DNA of 64,000 nucleotides from Anaerovorax odorimutans (GCA_016841185.1 JAENZQ010000008.1:1-64000), one strand, 5' to 3'; counted from the first letter of the stretch, positions 17,222 through 28,371 are shown. Notes: a model not told the origin generated them from the sequence alone. Made by a program: numbers and translations.

Positions 17222-17354
17222 AAAAACACTCCTAACTTAATTTACTTTATAAACTTATTATATAGTTAAATAAATACAATATCAAATAAAATGAGAGTAG
17301 TGATTGTGATTGGTGATATGGATTTTGTAATATCATTTCTCTACCTTCATCAAA

Positions 17355-17378
17355 AGAGAACGCATTTCTGCGTTCTCT
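17355..17378 (-). terminator. Intrinsic terminator after the PFL gene
   Basis: A 10-bp stem AGAGAACGCA / TGCGTTCTCT with a GAAA loop, followed by TTTTG on the minus strand, 23 bases beyond the stop codon at 17401. Confidence 0.85.
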
Positions 17379-17400
17379 GCTAAAACATTATTAAAATCTT

Positions 17401-18759
17401 TTAGTTTTTCATACTATGGACGGGAGCAGGAATCCGGCCGCCTCTTTCTATAAAAGATTTACTTGAAAATCCATTAATATCCATTACGGGCGCATTGCCC
17501 AAAAGCCCCCCGAAAACAACTTCATCTCCCACATCTTTGCCAAATACGGGAATAATTCGTACAGCAGTGGTTTTATTATTGATGACACCGATTGCAGCTT
17601 CATCTGCAATGATTGCAGATATTGTTTCCGGAGACGTCTTTCCTGGTATGGCGATCATGTCCAGCCCTACTGAACAGACACAAGTCATCGCTTCAAGTTT
17701 TTCAATATTCAAAGCACCTATTTTTACAGCATGGATCATTCCTTCATCCTCGCTGACAGGAATGAATGCGCCACTTAGCCCTCCAACATGTGAAGAGGCC
17801 ATGATTCCGCCTTTTTTTACTGCATCATTTAATAAAGCAAGAGCTGCCGTTGTACCCGGAGCACCGCAAGCCTCCAATCCCATTTCTTCAAGAATACGTG
17901 CAATGCTGTCTCCTACAGCAGGAGTAGGCGCAAGGGATAAATCCACGATGCCGAAAGGAACATTCAGTCTTTTGGATGCTTCCGATGCAACCAGTTGGCC
18001 CATCCGTGTAATTTTAAATGCTGTCTTTTTTATCGTGTCTGAGACCACATCAAAAGGCTCATCTTTACAAGATTCCAGAGCCACTTTCACAACACCCGGG
18101 CCGCTTACACCCACATTGATAACGGTATCCGGTTCACCAATACCATGAAAAGCACCAGCCATAAAAGGATTATCTTCAACTGCATTTGCAAATACCACCA
18201 ATTTTGCACAGCCGATTCCGTCCTGTTTTTCAGTTAATTTTGCAGTATGTGAAATGATCTTTCCCATTTGCCGTACAGCATCCATATTGATGCCGGTTTT
18301 TGTGCTTCCTACATTGACCGATGCACAAACTCTTTCTGTTTCGCTGAGAGCTTTCGGTATCGATTTAATGAGAATATCATCTCCCTTTGTATATCCTTTA
18401 TGAACCAGTGAAGAAAAACCGCCTATGAAATTGACGCCTACTGCAATAGCAGCCTTGTCCAATACTTGGGCGAATTTAACATAATCCGTATCCTCGCATG
18501 CCTGGGCAATCAAAGATATGGGTGTTACAGAAATCCTTTTATTAATAATGGGTATCCCATATTCTTTTTCAATGTGTTCACCGGTCATGACAAGCTTTTC
18601 GGCTTTTTTAGTAACTTTATCATATATTTTATTCCGGCAAATCTGTCCATTTTCGCTGATACAATCCAAAAGTGAAATCCCCATTGTAATAGTTCGGATA
18701 TCCAGTTTTTCTTTTTCTATCATAGAAATGGTTTCCATAATATAGTTATAGTTAATCAT
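17401..18759 (-). CDS. PFL family protein (DUF711/UPF0210)
   Basis: A 452-residue member of the DUF711 family, which has a glycyl-radical-enzyme-like fold but no proven enzymatic role. Conserved stretches include [31 protein letters not shown]-like residues, [73 protein letters not shown] and [20 protein letters not shown]. The ACT-domain gene immediately upstream (14-base gap) is a very common partner in Firmicutes, suggesting the two proteins act together, possibly with a small ligand bound by the ACT domain. Confidence 0.92.
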   Translation of the reverse strand: MINYNYIMETISMIEKEKLDIRTITMGISLLDCISENGQICRNKIYDKVTKKAEKLVMTGEHIEKEYGIPIINKRISVTPISLIAQACEDTDYVKFAQVLDKAAIAVGVNFIGGFSSLVHKGYTKGDDILIKSIPKALSETERVCASVNVGSTKTGINMDAVRQMGKIISHTAKLTEKQDGIGCAKLVVFANAVEDNPFMAGAFHGIGEPDTVINVGVSGPGVVKVALESCKDEPFDVVSDTIKKTAFKITRMGQLVASEASKRLNVPFGIVDLSLAPTPAVGDSIARILEEMGLEACGAPGTTAALALLNDAVKKGGIMASSHVGGLSGAFIPVSEDEGMIHAVKIGALNIEKLEAMTCVCSVGLDMIAIPGKTSPETISAIIADEAAIGVINNKTTAVRIIPVFGKDVGDEVVFGGLLGNAPVMDINGFSSKSFIERGGRIPAPVHSMKN

Positions 18760-18773
18760 ATAATGACCTCCGA

Positions 18774-19043
18774 TTAAATATTATGCATAGAATTAAAAAT
18801 GTCTTCGTGTTGGATTCTTATGGACAGGTCCATTTCTTCACCTTTTACCCTCAGTCGAGTCTGCAAATCTTCAAACTTTAATTCACATTTCTTTGTATCT
18901 ACGATCATTACCATCGTAAAAAAATCCTGTAAAATAGTCTGGCTGATATCCAATATGTTGATTTGGTTTTCAGCAAGTAACGCAGTGACACCTGCAATTA
19001 TTCCTATTCTATCTTTCCCTATAACTGTAATAACTGCTCTCAT
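18774..19043 (-). CDS. ACT domain protein (UPF0237)
   Basis: An 89-residue single ACT domain: [34 protein letters not shown] at the start, then [16 protein letters not shown] domains bind amino acids or similar ligands. The start at 19043 is set by AAGGAGATAATA before the ATG; an upstream start would add ten residues. It is probably cotranscribed with the PFL gene downstream and possibly with the activase gene, which ends 20 bases upstream. Confidence 0.92.
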   Translation of the reverse strand: MRAVITVIGKDRIGIIAGVTALLAENQINILDISQTILQDFFTMVMIVDTKKCELKFEDLQTRLRVKGEEMDLSIRIQHEDIFNSMHNI

Positions 19044-19063
19044 TATTATCTCCTTCCTGAATT

Positions 19064-22000
19064 TTATACACAATTCTTGGTATTTTCATATATTTTTTTA
19101 TAAGCAGTGGACATCATAAGTTTGATTCTGTTTAATTGATTGACTTCACTTGCACCCGGATCGTAATCAACTGCAACAATATTCGCGTATTCATATTTTT
19201 TTCTAAGTGCTTTTATCATGCCTTTTCCGGTAACATGATTGGGAAGGCATGCAAAAGGCTGTAAACATACAATATTTGAAACTCCGCTTTCAAGCAATTC
19301 TACCATTTCTTCGGTAAGAAGCCAACCTTCACCATATTGATTCTCTAAAGATATAGTGGTTTGGGCTTTTTTTGCCAGTACTTGAATGCTGATAGGCGGC
19401 TCAAAATGATTGCTTTCTTCAAGAGCCTTTCTCATGGTGTTTCTGAGGGTCTCGATAATACTTATAACCACTTTATTTAAAAACATAGTGTTCCATTTGC
19501 CGGATAATTTATTATAATTAAATTCTTTACTATGCATACCATAAAGAAAGAAATCCATCAAATCGGGGACTACAGCTTCTCCTCCTTCTTTTTCAATAGT
19601 CTTTACAATATCATTGTTGGCAGTAGGGTGATACTTTACTAATATTTCTCCTACAACGCCGACTTTTGGTATTAATTTTTCCACAATTTCAATACCATCA
19701 AATTCTTTTACGATATTTTTTATATTTTTTTTGAACTCTCTGATATTTCCGTTTTTTACATTATCCAAACATACTTCAGACCATTTACTGTAAAGGCGAT
19801 TGGTTGTACCTTTAATCTTTTCATAAGGCCGTATTTTATAAATGACCCGCATTAATAAATCACCATATAATATACCCATTACGATTTTCTTTAACATACG
19901 AAAATTGAGTTTAAATCCTTCATGCTTTTCAAGTCCGACAAAATTAGCAGAAATAACAGGTATCTGAGGCATTCCCATTTCTTTTAAAGCCTTTCTCAGT
20001 AAAGCAATATAATTACTTGCTCTGCAGCCTCCTCCTGTCTGCGAGATGATAACAGATGTTTTATTGATGTCATAGTTTCCTGATTTCAAAGCATCTATTA
20101 TTTGTCCCAAAGTGACAATAGTAGGATAACAAGCGTCATTATTGACATGTTTAAGACCTTCCTCTACAGCATTCTTATTCACTGACGGCAGTACAACAAT
20201 GTTATAGCCTTCAGTTTTCATAGCACCTTCTAAAAATTGAAAATGAATGGGAGACATTTGAGGGCATAAGATCGTATGTTCTTCTCTCATGGATTTTTTG
20301 AATTCTACACGATTGAAACGGTTGACATTATTTTGGGGAACAATATGGTGTTTTTCCCTCTCCTTCATAGCTGCTTTCAAGGAACGTATTCTGATCTTTG
20401 CAGCCCCTAAGTTACTGCCTTCATCTATTTTAATAACATTATACAGTTTATTATGATTCAATAATATTTCTTCTACCTGATCCGTTGTGATGGCATCAAG
20501 ACCACACCCAAAAGAGTTTAACTGAATTAATTCGAGATTTTTCTGAGTTGATACAAAAGCTGTTGCATTATAAAGTCTGGTATGGTACATCCATTGATCC
20601 AGTACTCTTAAAGGGCGATCCACTTTTCCCATATGAGCCACCGCATCTTCAGTCAAAACTGCCATACCGAAAGAAAGAATGATGTTTGCGATACCATGAT
20701 TGATTTCAGGATCCAAATGATATGGTCTTCCTGCTAATACAATTCCCTTTTTATTTTGATCATTAAGCTGATTAACAAGTTCTGCTCCTTTATTTCGTAT
20801 ATCCTGCTTGAACTTTTGATCTTCTTTTTCTCCGGCTATTACCGCATGCTTAGCTTCTTTTAAGCTCACATTATATTCCTTGAATTCCTCACAAAGCCTG
20901 GATATTAATCTTTTTTTATTATCATAAGGTAAAAACGGATGTAAAAATGTAACATCATGGTCTTTGAAAAGGTCATCCATATTATTTTTAATCACTTCCG
21001 GAAAAGAAGCCACAATAGGACAGTTATAATGATTATTGGATTCTTTATCTTCTATAACTTCATGTACAATAGAAGGATAGAATATGGTTTTGACACCGTG
21101 ATTCACCAACCACCTGATATGTCCATGAACAATTTTTGCAGGATAACAGACCGTATCCGAAGATATGTTCTCCATTCCGAGTTCGTAAATCTTTTTATTG
21201 GAGAAAGGAGAAAGCACCACTTTAAAGCCTAAATCCGTTAAAACCGTAAACCAGAAGGGATAGTTTTCATACATATTCAATACCCTTGGAATACCTATGA
21301 TCCCCCTATTTTTTTCTGGTTTTTCCAAAGGCTGATAGTTGAACAGCCTTTTTAATTTGTAATCAAACATGTTGGGAATATTATTTTCCGTGTTTTCCAA
21401 ACCTTCTCCTTTTTCACATCGGTTTCCGGTGGTAAATCTTTTCCCATTGCTGAAAATATTGATGGTCAATTGGCAATTATTTTCACAACCCCTGCATCTG
21501 GAAAACATTACTTTGTATTTGAAAAGATCAATATCTTTTTCATGGATAAGGGTGGATGTCATTCCCGGAACATATTTTTCTTTTGCAATAAGTGCAATTC
21601 CAAAAGCACCCATTATCCCTGCTATGGATGGCCTTATAACTTCTCTTCCCAATATTTTTTCAATACTTCTAAGCACCGCATTGTTATAAAAGGTACCACC
21701 CTGTACAATGACTTTTTCACCTGCATCATTGGGATTTCGCATTTTTATTACTTTATACAAAGCATTTTTTACCACAGAATAAGATAATCCTGCGGAAATA
21801 TCACCAATGGTAGCCCCTTCCTTTTGTGCCTGCTTGACCTTTGAATTCATAAATACAGTACATCTGGTACCCAAATCCACAGGTGATTCGGCAAAATAGG
21901 CGGATTTTGCGAAATTTTCCACTTCCATATTCAAAGACTTTGCAAAAGTTTCGATAAAGGATCCACAGCCCGATGAACAAGCTTCATTCAGCATAATATT

Positions 22001-23314
22001 ATGAATGACACCTTCTTTTATTTTCATGCACTTCATATCCTGCCCGCCGATATCCAGTATAAAGTCAACTCCCGGCAAAAAGAATTCGGCAGCTTTATAA
22101 TGAGCCATCGTTTCGATCTCACCAATATCAACAGATAAGGCTGTTTTAAGCAAGCCTTCACCATAGCCTGTAACCGCAGAATATGCAATATAAGCTGTTT
22201 CCGGAAGCAGGGAGTAAAGCTCTTTAAGCATCTCTTTGGCGGCTTCCAAGGGCTTTCCTTCATTATTCTTATAAAAGGTATAAAGCAAGCTTCCTTTCAG
22301 ATCAATCAATGCAGCTTTTGTTGTAGTTGAACCTGCATCTATGCCTAAAAAACAAGGGCCGGCTGCTTTTGAGATATCAAGTGTTCTTATAAAATTTTTG
22401 CTGTGTCTTTCAGTAAAGTGATTATATTCCTCTTGACTGGTAAACAATGGATCCAGATACTTAATATCGGATATACCATTTTGGGGCACATTTTTTATAA
22501 GATCACAAATATCCTTCATTCTCACCGGAGCGTTCTTTTCAGATAGAAGTGCAGCTCCTAAAGCAACATAATAATGAGAATTTTCCGGAAAAATAATTTC
22601 TTCATCTTTTATATGCAAAGTTTCAATAAATCTTTTCCGCAGCTCCGGTAAAAAATAAAGCGGACCTCCCAAAAAAGCAATATTTCCTTTTATAGTCCGG
22701 CCGCAAGCAAGTCCGCCAATGGTTTGATTGACAACCGACTGAAAGATGGAAGCAGCAATATCTTCTTTCCTCGCACCTTCATTCAATAAAGGCTGGATAT
22801 CTGTTTTTGCAAAAACACCGCATCTTGCAGCAATGGGGTAAAGGGTAGAATTTTTATTTGCTAAAGTATTTAATCCCAGAGCATCTGTTTTAAGCAATAC
22901 GGCCATCTGATCGATAAAGGCGCCAGTCCCCCCGGCGCAGGTTCCGTTCATCCTTTGTTCTATTGTACTGCCATAGAAGGTTATTTTCGCATCTTCTCCT
23001 CCAAGCTCTATGGCAACATCCGTTTGCGGAATAAAAGATTCTACTGCTTTGCTGCAGGCAATTACTTCCTGTTCAAAAGGAAGATCAAGCTTTTGCGAAA
23101 GTGCCAATCCGCTGGAGCCTGTAATAGCTACGGTAACCTTTGAATCCGGGAATTCAGAATATATATCATTAATCACATCAGCCGTCTTTTTCCAAATGTT
23201 CGACATATGTCTGTCATAGTATTTATAAACAATTTGGTTGCTCTCGTCTAATAATACAGTTTTTATAGTTGTGGAACCAATATCAACGCCGAATTTTAAG
23301 ATCTGATGAGTCAT
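19064..23314 (-). CDS. 2-hydroxyacyl-CoA dehydratase activase / reductase-like fusion (BadF/BadG/HgdC family, DUF2229)
   Basis: A 1416-residue soluble protein with modules in series. Two ASKHA ATPase (activase) domains come first. The first has VDIGSTTIK (9-17) and [10 protein letters not shown] with a cluster Cys near residue 126. The second has [10 protein letters not shown] (about 322) and CSSGCGSF near residue 445. Next is a DUF2229 domain (about 670-830; [28 protein letters not shown]) and an HgdB-like C-terminal region (about 850-1400) with [30 protein letters not shown] and [10 protein letters not shown]. Known relatives use ATP hydrolysis to drive low-potential electrons from [4Fe-4S] or double-cubane clusters for difficult reductions. 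The substrate here is unknown and no separate dehydratase subunits adjoin it. Confidence 0.9.
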   Translation of the reverse strand: MTHQILKFGVDIGSTTIKTVLLDESNQIVYKYYDRHMSNIWKKTADVINDIYSEFPDSKVTVAITGSSGLALSQKLDLPFEQEVIACSKAVESFIPQTDVAIELGGEDAKITFYGSTIEQRMNGTCAGGTGAFIDQMAVLLKTDALGLNTLANKNSTLYPIAARCGVFAKTDIQPLLNEGARKEDIAASIFQSVVNQTIGGLACGRTIKGNIAFLGGPLYFLPELRKRFIETLHIKDEEIIFPENSHYYVALGAALLSEKNAPVRMKDICDLIKNVPQNGISDIKYLDPLFTSQEEYNHFTERHSKNFIRTLDISKAAGPCFLGIDAGSTTTKAALIDLKGSLLYTFYKNNEGKPLEAAKEMLKELYSLLPETAYIAYSAVTGYGEGLLKTALSVDIGEIETMAHYKAAEFFLPGVDFILDIGGQDMKCMKIKEGVIHNIMLNEACSSGCGSFIETFAKSLNMEVENFAKSAYFAESPVDLGTRCTVFMNSKVKQAQKEGATIGDISAGLSYSVVKNALYKVIKMRNPNDAGEKVIVQGGTFYNNAVLRSIEKILGREVIRPSIAGIMGAFGIALIAKEKYVPGMTSTLIHEKDIDLFKYKVMFSRCRGCENNCQLTINIFSNGKRFTTGNRCEKGEGLENTENNIPNMFDYKLKRLFNYQPLEKPEKNRGIIGIPRVLNMYENYPFWFTVLTDLGFKVVLSPFSNKKIYELGMENISSDTVCYPAKIVHGHIRWLVNHGVKTIFYPSIVHEVIEDKESNNHYNCPIVASFPEVIKNNMDDLFKDHDVTFLHPFLPYDNKKRLISRLCEEFKEYNVSLKEAKHAVIAGEKEDQKFKQDIRNKGAELVNQLNDQNKKGIVLAGRPYHLDPEINHGIANIILSFGMAVLTEDAVAHMGKVDRPLRVLDQWMYHTRLYNATAFVSTQKNLELIQLNSFGCGLDAITTDQVEEILLNHNKLYNVIKIDEGSNLGAAKIRIRSLKAAMKEREKHHIVPQNNVNRFNRVEFKKSMREEHTILCPQMSPIHFQFLEGAMKTEGYNIVVLPSVNKNAVEEGLKHVNNDACYPTIVTLGQIIDALKSGNYDINKTSVIISQTGGGCRASNYIALLRKALKEMGMPQIPVISANFVGLEKHEGFKLNFRMLKKIVMGILYGDLLMRVIYKIRPYEKIKGTTNRLYSKWSEVCLDNVKNGNIREFKKNIKNIVKEFDGIEIVEKLIPKVGVVGEILVKYHPTANNDIVKTIEKEGGEAVVPDLMDFFLYGMHSKEFNYNKLSGKWNTMFLNKVVISIIETLRNTMRKALEESNHFEPPISIQVLAKKAQTTISLENQYGEGWLLTEEMVELLESGVSNIVCLQPFACLPNHVTGKGMIKALRKKYEYANIVAVDYDPGASEVNQLNRIKLMMSTAYKKIYENTKNCV

Positions 23315-23477
23315 TTCGTTTCACTCCGAAAGAAGAATTTTATATAATTATAACTCAATTATATCAAAATGAAAGCTAAAAGAATTCTTTTTGTGATAAA
23401 TTTTATTGATATAATCAAAACAAAGTTATCATTAAACATTCCTATATATACGAACATCGATTTTTCATACTAAACTT

Positions 23478-23504
23478 AAAAAAACAGTTTAATAACTGTT
23501 TTTT
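23478..23504 (-). terminator. Intrinsic terminator of the Tad/DUF192 operon
   Basis: AAAAACAGTT pairs with AACTGTTTTT across a 3-base loop right after the DUF192 stop codon, followed by a T-rich run on the minus strand. It closes the long operon that starts at the c-di-GMP riboswitch. Confidence 0.8.
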
Positions 23505-23860
23505 CATTCATGTGAAATAATCTTTAATTGATCGTATAATGCGATCTTCTTTTTTTGAATGGATTTGACGGGCATTTCTATAACACATTGGGCATGACTG
23601 ACAATTTTGCTTATTTCCCAAGGCTGCATTGATTCTATCAAATAAAGGACCTCTTCTCTTTTGCCTAAAAAAACTGCATCAATTGGAAATTTCATAAAAA
23701 GCATATGAATGCCGTTACAGGGTTTTATACATAAAGCACTATCTTCATTCAGGCCTTTTTTTCCAATCAAGCCTGAAAGCCGTTCGTGAAAATTAGTTGT
23801 CATTTTGGCATTATTAAAGAGTATTTCGTTAGATTGATTAGTAATCATTACTTTTTTCAT
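23504..23860 (-). CDS. DUF192 family protein
   Basis: A 118-residue DUF192 protein. It shows ARMTTNF-like residues (NAKMTTNFHERLSGLIGKKGL), the conserved CIKPCNGIHMLFMKFPIDAVFL and the late HAQCVIEMP. It has no signal peptide, unlike many relatives. The family is of unknown function. It follows tadC by 13 bases and is the last gene before the terminator, so it is cotranscribed with the pilus genes. DUF192 genes are seen beside Tad loci in other Firmicutes. Confidence 0.88.
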   Translation of the reverse strand: MKKVMITNQSNEILFNNAKMTTNFHERLSGLIGKKGLNEDSALCIKPCNGIHMLFMKFPIDAVFLGKREEVLYLIESMQPWEISKIVSHAQCVIEMPVKSIQKKKIALYDQLKIISHE

Positions 23861-23873
23861 TTCAGGTTTCCTT

Positions 23874-24794
23874 CTATTCGGATAAAAGTTGTGTGAATTT
23901 TATAATAGACGGGCCCAGGATGATTACAAATATAGTTGGAAAAATAAAAAATATCAGAGGGAATAGAATTTTCACCGGTGCTTTCAAAGCTTTTTCTTGA
24001 GCTTTTTGCCGCCTTTTCTCCCGCATTTGTTTTGATTGGACCCTTAAAACATTTGCAATGCCAATACCAAGTTCATCTGCTTGTATCAGCGAACCGATGA
24101 ACAAGGACAAGTCTGAAACGTCACATCTTTTGCTCATATTCATTAATGCCTCTTTTCGGTTTTTCCCAACCCGTATTTCATGTAAAGTCCTGCTGAACTC
24201 ATCTGATATAACACCGTTCATCTTTTCTACAAGTTTATTGACTGCACTGTCGAAAGAAAGACCTGCTTCTACACTGACTGTTAATAAATCCAGAACATCA
24301 GGAAGAATCTTTTCTATCTCTTTTTTTCTTCTGCGGGCTGATTGTTTCAGATATAGTTCTGGAAAGTAAAATAGAAACAATGCTGACATCATTATAAAAA
24401 TAATAGCACCTCTGCTCAGCAGGATATCCCTGATTGAAAAAAGACCTATGCTTATACAGGGAAATAACAACCCAAATACATATTTAAACAAAAGCCATCT
24501 GTCTGCATATGGGGATATCGGCTTACCTGCGGATTGCAGGTATTGCTCAATTCTGCTTTTCATCCTTTTCGGCGTTATTTTAGTAATTAACCTTTCTGTT
24601 TTTTTAAAGAAGGGAAAAATAATCCTCTGTCTGAAAGGTATATCTAATTCTGAAAGTTCATTCTTTACATCCGATTCACGGATTTTATTTACTCTTGTGA
24701 GCATCCGGATCCTGTCCTTATATAGAAAACTCAGAAGCAGGTAACCTATACAAAATACAATTATAAATATAAACGAAGATAAAATATACACCAT
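23874..24794 (-). CDS. tadC: Tad pilus inner-membrane platform protein TadC (T2SSF family)
   Basis: A 306-residue GspF-domain membrane protein. Membrane segments lie at about residues 1-20, 105-150 and 280-300. The cytoplasmic GspF domain has LPDVLDLLTVSVEAGLSFDSAVNKL, RVGKNRKEALMNMSKRCDVSDLSLFIGSLIQADELG and QMREKRRQKAQEKALKAPVKILFPL. With TadB it forms the platform on which the TadA ATPase works. It lies 12 bases after tadB. Confidence 0.92.
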   Translation of the reverse strand: MVYILSSFIFIIVFCIGYLLLSFLYKDRIRMLTRVNKIRESDVKNELSELDIPFRQRIIFPFFKKTERLITKITPKRMKSRIEQYLQSAGKPISPYADRWLLFKYVFGLLFPCISIGLFSIRDILLSRGAIIFIMMSALFLFYFPELYLKQSARRRKKEIEKILPDVLDLLTVSVEAGLSFDSAVNKLVEKMNGVISDEFSRTLHEIRVGKNRKEALMNMSKRCDVSDLSLFIGSLIQADELGIGIANVLRVQSKQMREKRRQKAQEKALKAPVKILFPLIFFIFPTIFVIILGPSIIKFTQLLSE

Positions 24795-24806
24795 GTTGGG
24801 GTCCTC

Positions 24807-25784
24807 CTAAAAATCTATTTTTATAATTTTATTAATAATAAGGTATCCAAGAAACTCATTTAAAAAAGCCGTACCCAATAATACGATCCCTATCTTAGTT
24901 GTATATAAAGGCTTCATATATTGAGGATCGATCATAAAAATAGCTGCTGCGATAACAATAGGAAGAATGGAGACAATAAGCCCTGACAGTTTTCCCTGTG
25001 CTGTAAGGGTTTTTATTTCACCCTTTATTCTGATACGTTCACGGATGGTTTTTGAAATATTGTCTAATATTTCGGCAAGGTTTCCTCCGGTCTGTCTTTG
25101 TATATTGACAGCTGTAATCATAAGGCTCAGGTCATCGCTCTCCATCCTTTTCAACAAATTCTCAAATGCTGATTCAAGAGTTACGCCAAGCCTTATTTCA
25201 TTAACAAGTTTTGCAAACTCTTTTGAGATCGGTTCAGGCATTTCCCTGGAGGCTGTATCCACAGCTTGTAAGAAACTATGCCCTACTTTAAGAGAATTGG
25301 AAATCAATACGATGGTGTCCCCCAATTGGTCATTAAACACTTTTATTCTTTTGTTTTTCTTGATCTTTACAATGGACACTGGAATATAAAAGCCGATCAT
25401 TAATAAAATAAACCCTGCTATTATTGTTCCAAACACTTTAAATGCCGCTATGAAAAAAGAAAGTCCAACAATTATTTGAATAGCAGTAAATTCTTCGCCT
25501 TTCAAAGGAATGCCGGCTTTTATCAGCTCCTTTTGATTTTTCTCTTTAAGTTTCGTCATAAGATTTAATTTAGTAATGGCTTTTCCGAATAAAGACAGGA
25601 TTCCTGAAAACTTTAGATACTGTTTACGGCCTTCATTATCTGCCGGCTTTCCTACATTGTTTTTTTCTGTGAAAACATGCACTCTATTAATGAGTCGTGG
25701 TCGATTAAACAGGAGATTCAGTATAAAGTACAAATTCAGTAAACAACAGAAAAAGAATAAAACAATCAATAAGTGTTTCATCAT
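24807..25784 (-). CDS. tadB: Tad pilus inner-membrane platform protein TadB (T2SSF family)
   Basis: A 325-residue GspF-domain protein with an N-terminal membrane segment, a pair of segments at about 105-140 and C-terminal segments at about 265-320. Conserved residues include QLGDTIVLISNSLKVGHSFLQAVDTASREMPEPISKEFAKLVNEIRLG, LMITAVNIQRQTGGNLAEILDNIS and IRERIRIKGEIKTLTAQGKLSG. It pairs with TadC downstream and follows tadA by nine bases. Confidence 0.93.
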   Translation of the reverse strand: MMKHLLIVLFFFCCLLNLYFILNLLFNRPRLINRVHVFTEKNNVGKPADNEGRKQYLKFSGILSLFGKAITKLNLMTKLKEKNQKELIKAGIPLKGEEFTAIQIIVGLSFFIAAFKVFGTIIAGFILLMIGFYIPVSIVKIKKNKRIKVFNDQLGDTIVLISNSLKVGHSFLQAVDTASREMPEPISKEFAKLVNEIRLGVTLESAFENLLKRMESDDLSLMITAVNIQRQTGGNLAEILDNISKTIRERIRIKGEIKTLTAQGKLSGLIVSILPIVIAAAIFMIDPQYMKPLYTTKIGIVLLGTAFLNEFLGYLIINKIIKIDF

Positions 25785-25793
25785 GTCCCTCCA

Positions 25794-27122
25794 CTAAAAT
25801 ATTCCCGGCGGCATAGTAAGGCCTCTTGATGTCAGATTATCTAAAAATGAAGGTTTGATTCCGGTGAACTTAAATTCTCCCGAAACCTTTCCTTTATTAT
25901 CCAGTCCATGTTGATGAAACATGAAAATATCCTGCAGTATGATAACATCTCCTTCCATCCCCTGAACTTCAGTTATATGTGTGATCTTTCTGCTGCCATC
26001 TTTCAATCTTGTTTGCTGAATAATCAAATTAATAGCAGAAGCGATCTGTTCCCTTATCGCTTTAACAGGGAGATCCATACCTGCCATCAGAACCATTGTT
26101 TCAAGTCTGGACAACATATCTCGGGGTGAGTTTGCATGCCCGGTGGTTAATGAACCATCATGCCCTGTATTCATGGCCTGAAGCATATCCAGAGCTTCAC
26201 CGGACCTGACTTCTCCTACTATAATTCTATCAGGACGCATTCTAAGACTGTTTCGTACTAAATCCCTTATGGTGATTTCCCCTTTCCCTTCAATATTTGG
26301 AGGCCGGGTTTCCAGACTGACCACATGTTCCTGAGATAATTGAAGTTCTGCTGCATCTTCGATGGTTACAATCCGTTCATTATGAGGAATGAAAGAAGAT
26401 AATACATTCAAAGTTGTTGTTTTTCCGCTGCCGGTTCCGCCGGATACCAGAACATTCAGTTTCCCTTCTACACATATTTTTATAAATTCTGCCATTTGAT
26501 AAGTAAGGGTCCCAAAGCTTACAAGATTGTTTATATCAAAAGGATCATCTGAAAACTTTCTTATGGTCAAAGAGGGACCCTTTATAGAAAGAGGGGGAAC
26601 AATGGCATTGACTCTTGAACCATTGGGAAGTCTTGCATCTACCATAGGTGAACTTTCATCGATCCTTCTTCCGAGAGGAGCTACGATTTTTTCGATAACA
26701 TGATAAACATGTGCATTATCCTTGAATTTTTTTTCTGTTTTCACTAATTTTCCGTTTCTTTCCACATATATCTGAGAAGGGCCGTTTATCATAATTTCAG
26801 TAACTTCTTTGTCTCTTAAAAAAGGCGTAATAGGGCCAAACCCAATGATCTCATCTAAAATTTCCGAGATTATTTTTTCTTTTTCTTTGACTGTAAATTT
26901 AATTTTTTCGCTTTGGAACATTTCTTCAGAAAGATTCCGGATATTTTCCTTCAGTTCATCGTATTTTTCTTTTGCCTTCTTATAATCTACTGCAAGTTCT
27001 TGAATAATCTTATTCTGGATTTTATTTTTTATTATCTCATTTGAATTTTCCTGAACATCATTGTGCCGCAACTCAAGTTTATGTTCAGATCTGTCTTTTT
27101 CTAACCTATCCCTTAAGGACAT
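25794..27122 (-). CDS. tadA: Tad pilus assembly/secretion ATPase TadA (CpaF)
   Basis: A 442-residue type II/IV secretion ATPase that powers Flp pilus assembly at the inner face of the membrane. It has Walker A SGGTGSGKTTTLNVLSSF, the Asp box IVTIEDAAELQL, Walker B-region RIIVGEVRSGEALDMLQAM and the His box NTGHDGSLTTGHANS. The start at 27122 is chosen because AGGGTGATAAT precedes the ATG. The frame is open further upstream, but through a palindromic repeat (27157-27185). Confidence 0.95.
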   Translation of the reverse strand: MSLRDRLEKDRSEHKLELRHNDVQENSNEIIKNKIQNKIIQELAVDYKKAKEKYDELKENIRNLSEEMFQSEKIKFTVKEKEKIISEILDEIIGFGPITPFLRDKEVTEIMINGPSQIYVERNGKLVKTEKKFKDNAHVYHVIEKIVAPLGRRIDESSPMVDARLPNGSRVNAIVPPLSIKGPSLTIRKFSDDPFDINNLVSFGTLTYQMAEFIKICVEGKLNVLVSGGTGSGKTTTLNVLSSFIPHNERIVTIEDAAELQLSQEHVVSLETRPPNIEGKGEITIRDLVRNSLRMRPDRIIVGEVRSGEALDMLQAMNTGHDGSLTTGHANSPRDMLSRLETMVLMAGMDLPVKAIREQIASAINLIIQQTRLKDGSRKITHITEVQGMEGDVIILQDIFMFHQHGLDNKGKVSGEFKFTGIKPSFLDNLTSRGLTMPPGIF

Positions 27123-27156
27123 ATTATCACCCTGCCTTATAGTGTAAGTATGCTCC

Positions 27157-27185
27157 GTAGGGACAGCCCTTGCGGCTGTCCGAAC
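27157..27185. repeat. GC-rich palindromic intergenic element (cpaE-tadA gap)
   Basis: The palindrome GGACAGCCCTTGCGGCTGTCC lies inside the Tad operon between cpaE and tadA. Its core is the same as the element at 62291-62315. On RNA it would form a stable hairpin without a T run, so it is more likely a processing or stability element than a terminator. Confidence 0.65.
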
Positions 27186-27222
27186 CAATTGCAAGTTCTG
27201 TAAGATCTCTGATCTTTAATTC

Positions 27223-28371
27223 CTAACCGGTTAATTGCTTTGCCAGTTTTGTAATACATTTGGAGATTTTATTCCTGCCTGAAGATAATACAAAAGGCGT
27301 TCCTTTATTAATGGAGGTGACGACGGTTTTTATATCTTCAACAATAACCTGTCCAACAGGCCTATCAAAAATAGAATATATATCCTTAAGTTTTATTCCG
27401 AATTTTTCGTTGGCTTTATTGATGACCAGATTTACTTTTTCATCGGTATAGCCCAATGATTTCATGATTCCTAAGCCTACTTTTACATTTTTAATGGATA
27501 CAATATCCATTGTGGTAACGAATAGAATAGTATCGGAAACATCCAATGCTGTTAAAGTAACCTCATCAAAACTATTTGGATTATCAATAATAATATAATC
27601 ATAAGCCTGTTTTAATAAATCAATTATTTCTTTAATGTGCTCTTCAGTTATATATTCTGCAAGCTCAGGGCTTACGGGAGAAGATAATATGGAAATGCCT
27701 TGAAAGTCCTGCATGAACAATTTAAGATTATCCAGTGTATACTCATCGCTCTGATTGATAAAATCCACTATGGAAGTAACCGGTTCCTTATCAACCATTA
27801 AGAGTATGTCTCCGAATTGAAGGTCCAAGTCGATTACAGCGACCTTTTTATTTATCTCTTTATGCAATTTTAATGCAGTATTTATGGCAATGGTGGATTT
27901 GCCTACACCCCCCTTAGTGCTGAAAACACTGATTATTTTACATTTAGTATTTTTAGTACGTTCCAAATCAACCTGATTATACTTTTCCTTTTTAATAAAT
28001 TCCTTTTCATATACGGTTCGTATTGTATCAATCAGCGTTTCTTGGACAAAAGGCGTTTTGATATATTCCTTTGCACCGTGTACCATTGCTTTCTTTATCA
28101 AATGGACATCTTCCTTTTCGGAAGTCATGATTACAATTGTATGATCAGATTCGGAAGTTACTTTTTCAATAACTTCAAAACTATCCATTTCAATCATATT
28201 ATAATAAATCAATAAAATATCCGGCTTTAGCTGCAGCGAAAGTTCCAGCGCTCTTTTACCATTTTCAGCTTCACCAATGACTTTAATGGTTCGATCCTTT
28301 GATAGATAAGTTTTGATAAGCTCACGGGTATCTCTTCTGTTATCGGCGATCAGTATTTTTATTTTATTCAA
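27223..28371 (-). CDS. cpaE: Tad pilus localisation ATPase CpaE/TadZ with pseudo-receiver domain
   Basis: A 382-residue protein. Residues 1-120 form a response-regulator-like domain (IKILIADNRRDTRELI). The usual phospho-acceptor Asp is replaced by Tyr (ILLIYYNMIEMDS), so it is an atypical receiver. Residues about 140-382 form a ParA/MinD-type ATPase with the deviant Walker A FSTKGGVGKSTIAINTA, the VIDLDLQFGDILLM segment and YIIIDNPNSFDEVTL. CpaE/TadZ proteins place the Tad machinery in the cell. A CACCT-complement ribosome site precedes the ATG, and the gene follows cpaB by 16 bases. Confidence 0.92.
   Translation of the reverse strand: MNKIKILIADNRRDTRELIKTYLSKDRTIKVIGEAENGKRALELSLQLKPDILLIYYNMIEMDSFEVIEKVTSESDHTIVIMTSEKEDVHLIKKAMVHGAKEYIKTPFVQETLIDTIRTVYEKEFIKKEKYNQVDLERTKNTKCKIISVFSTKGGVGKSTIAINTALKLHKEINKKVAVIDLDLQFGDILLMVDKEPVTSIVDFINQSDEYTLDNLKLFMQDFQGISILSSPVSPELAEYITEEHIKEIIDLLKQAYDYIIIDNPNSFDEVTLTALDVSDTILFVTTMDIVSIKNVKVGLGIMKSLGYTDEKVNLVINKANEKFGIKLKDIYSIFDRPVGQVIVEDIKTVVTSINKGTPFVLSSGRNKISKCITKLAKQLTG

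Noticed and set aside
17495-18148. 217-codon plus-strand open frame opposite the PFL gene
   Set aside because: Long but entirely antisense to conserved DUF711 codons, with no start signal; it arises from low stop frequency on the complement.
23400-23430. FNR/Rex-type operator TTGAT-ATA-ATCAA upstream of the activase gene
   Set aside because: The half-sites are separated by three bases rather than four, the region is extremely AT-rich, and the site lies upstream of the likely promoter; chance is the simpler explanation.
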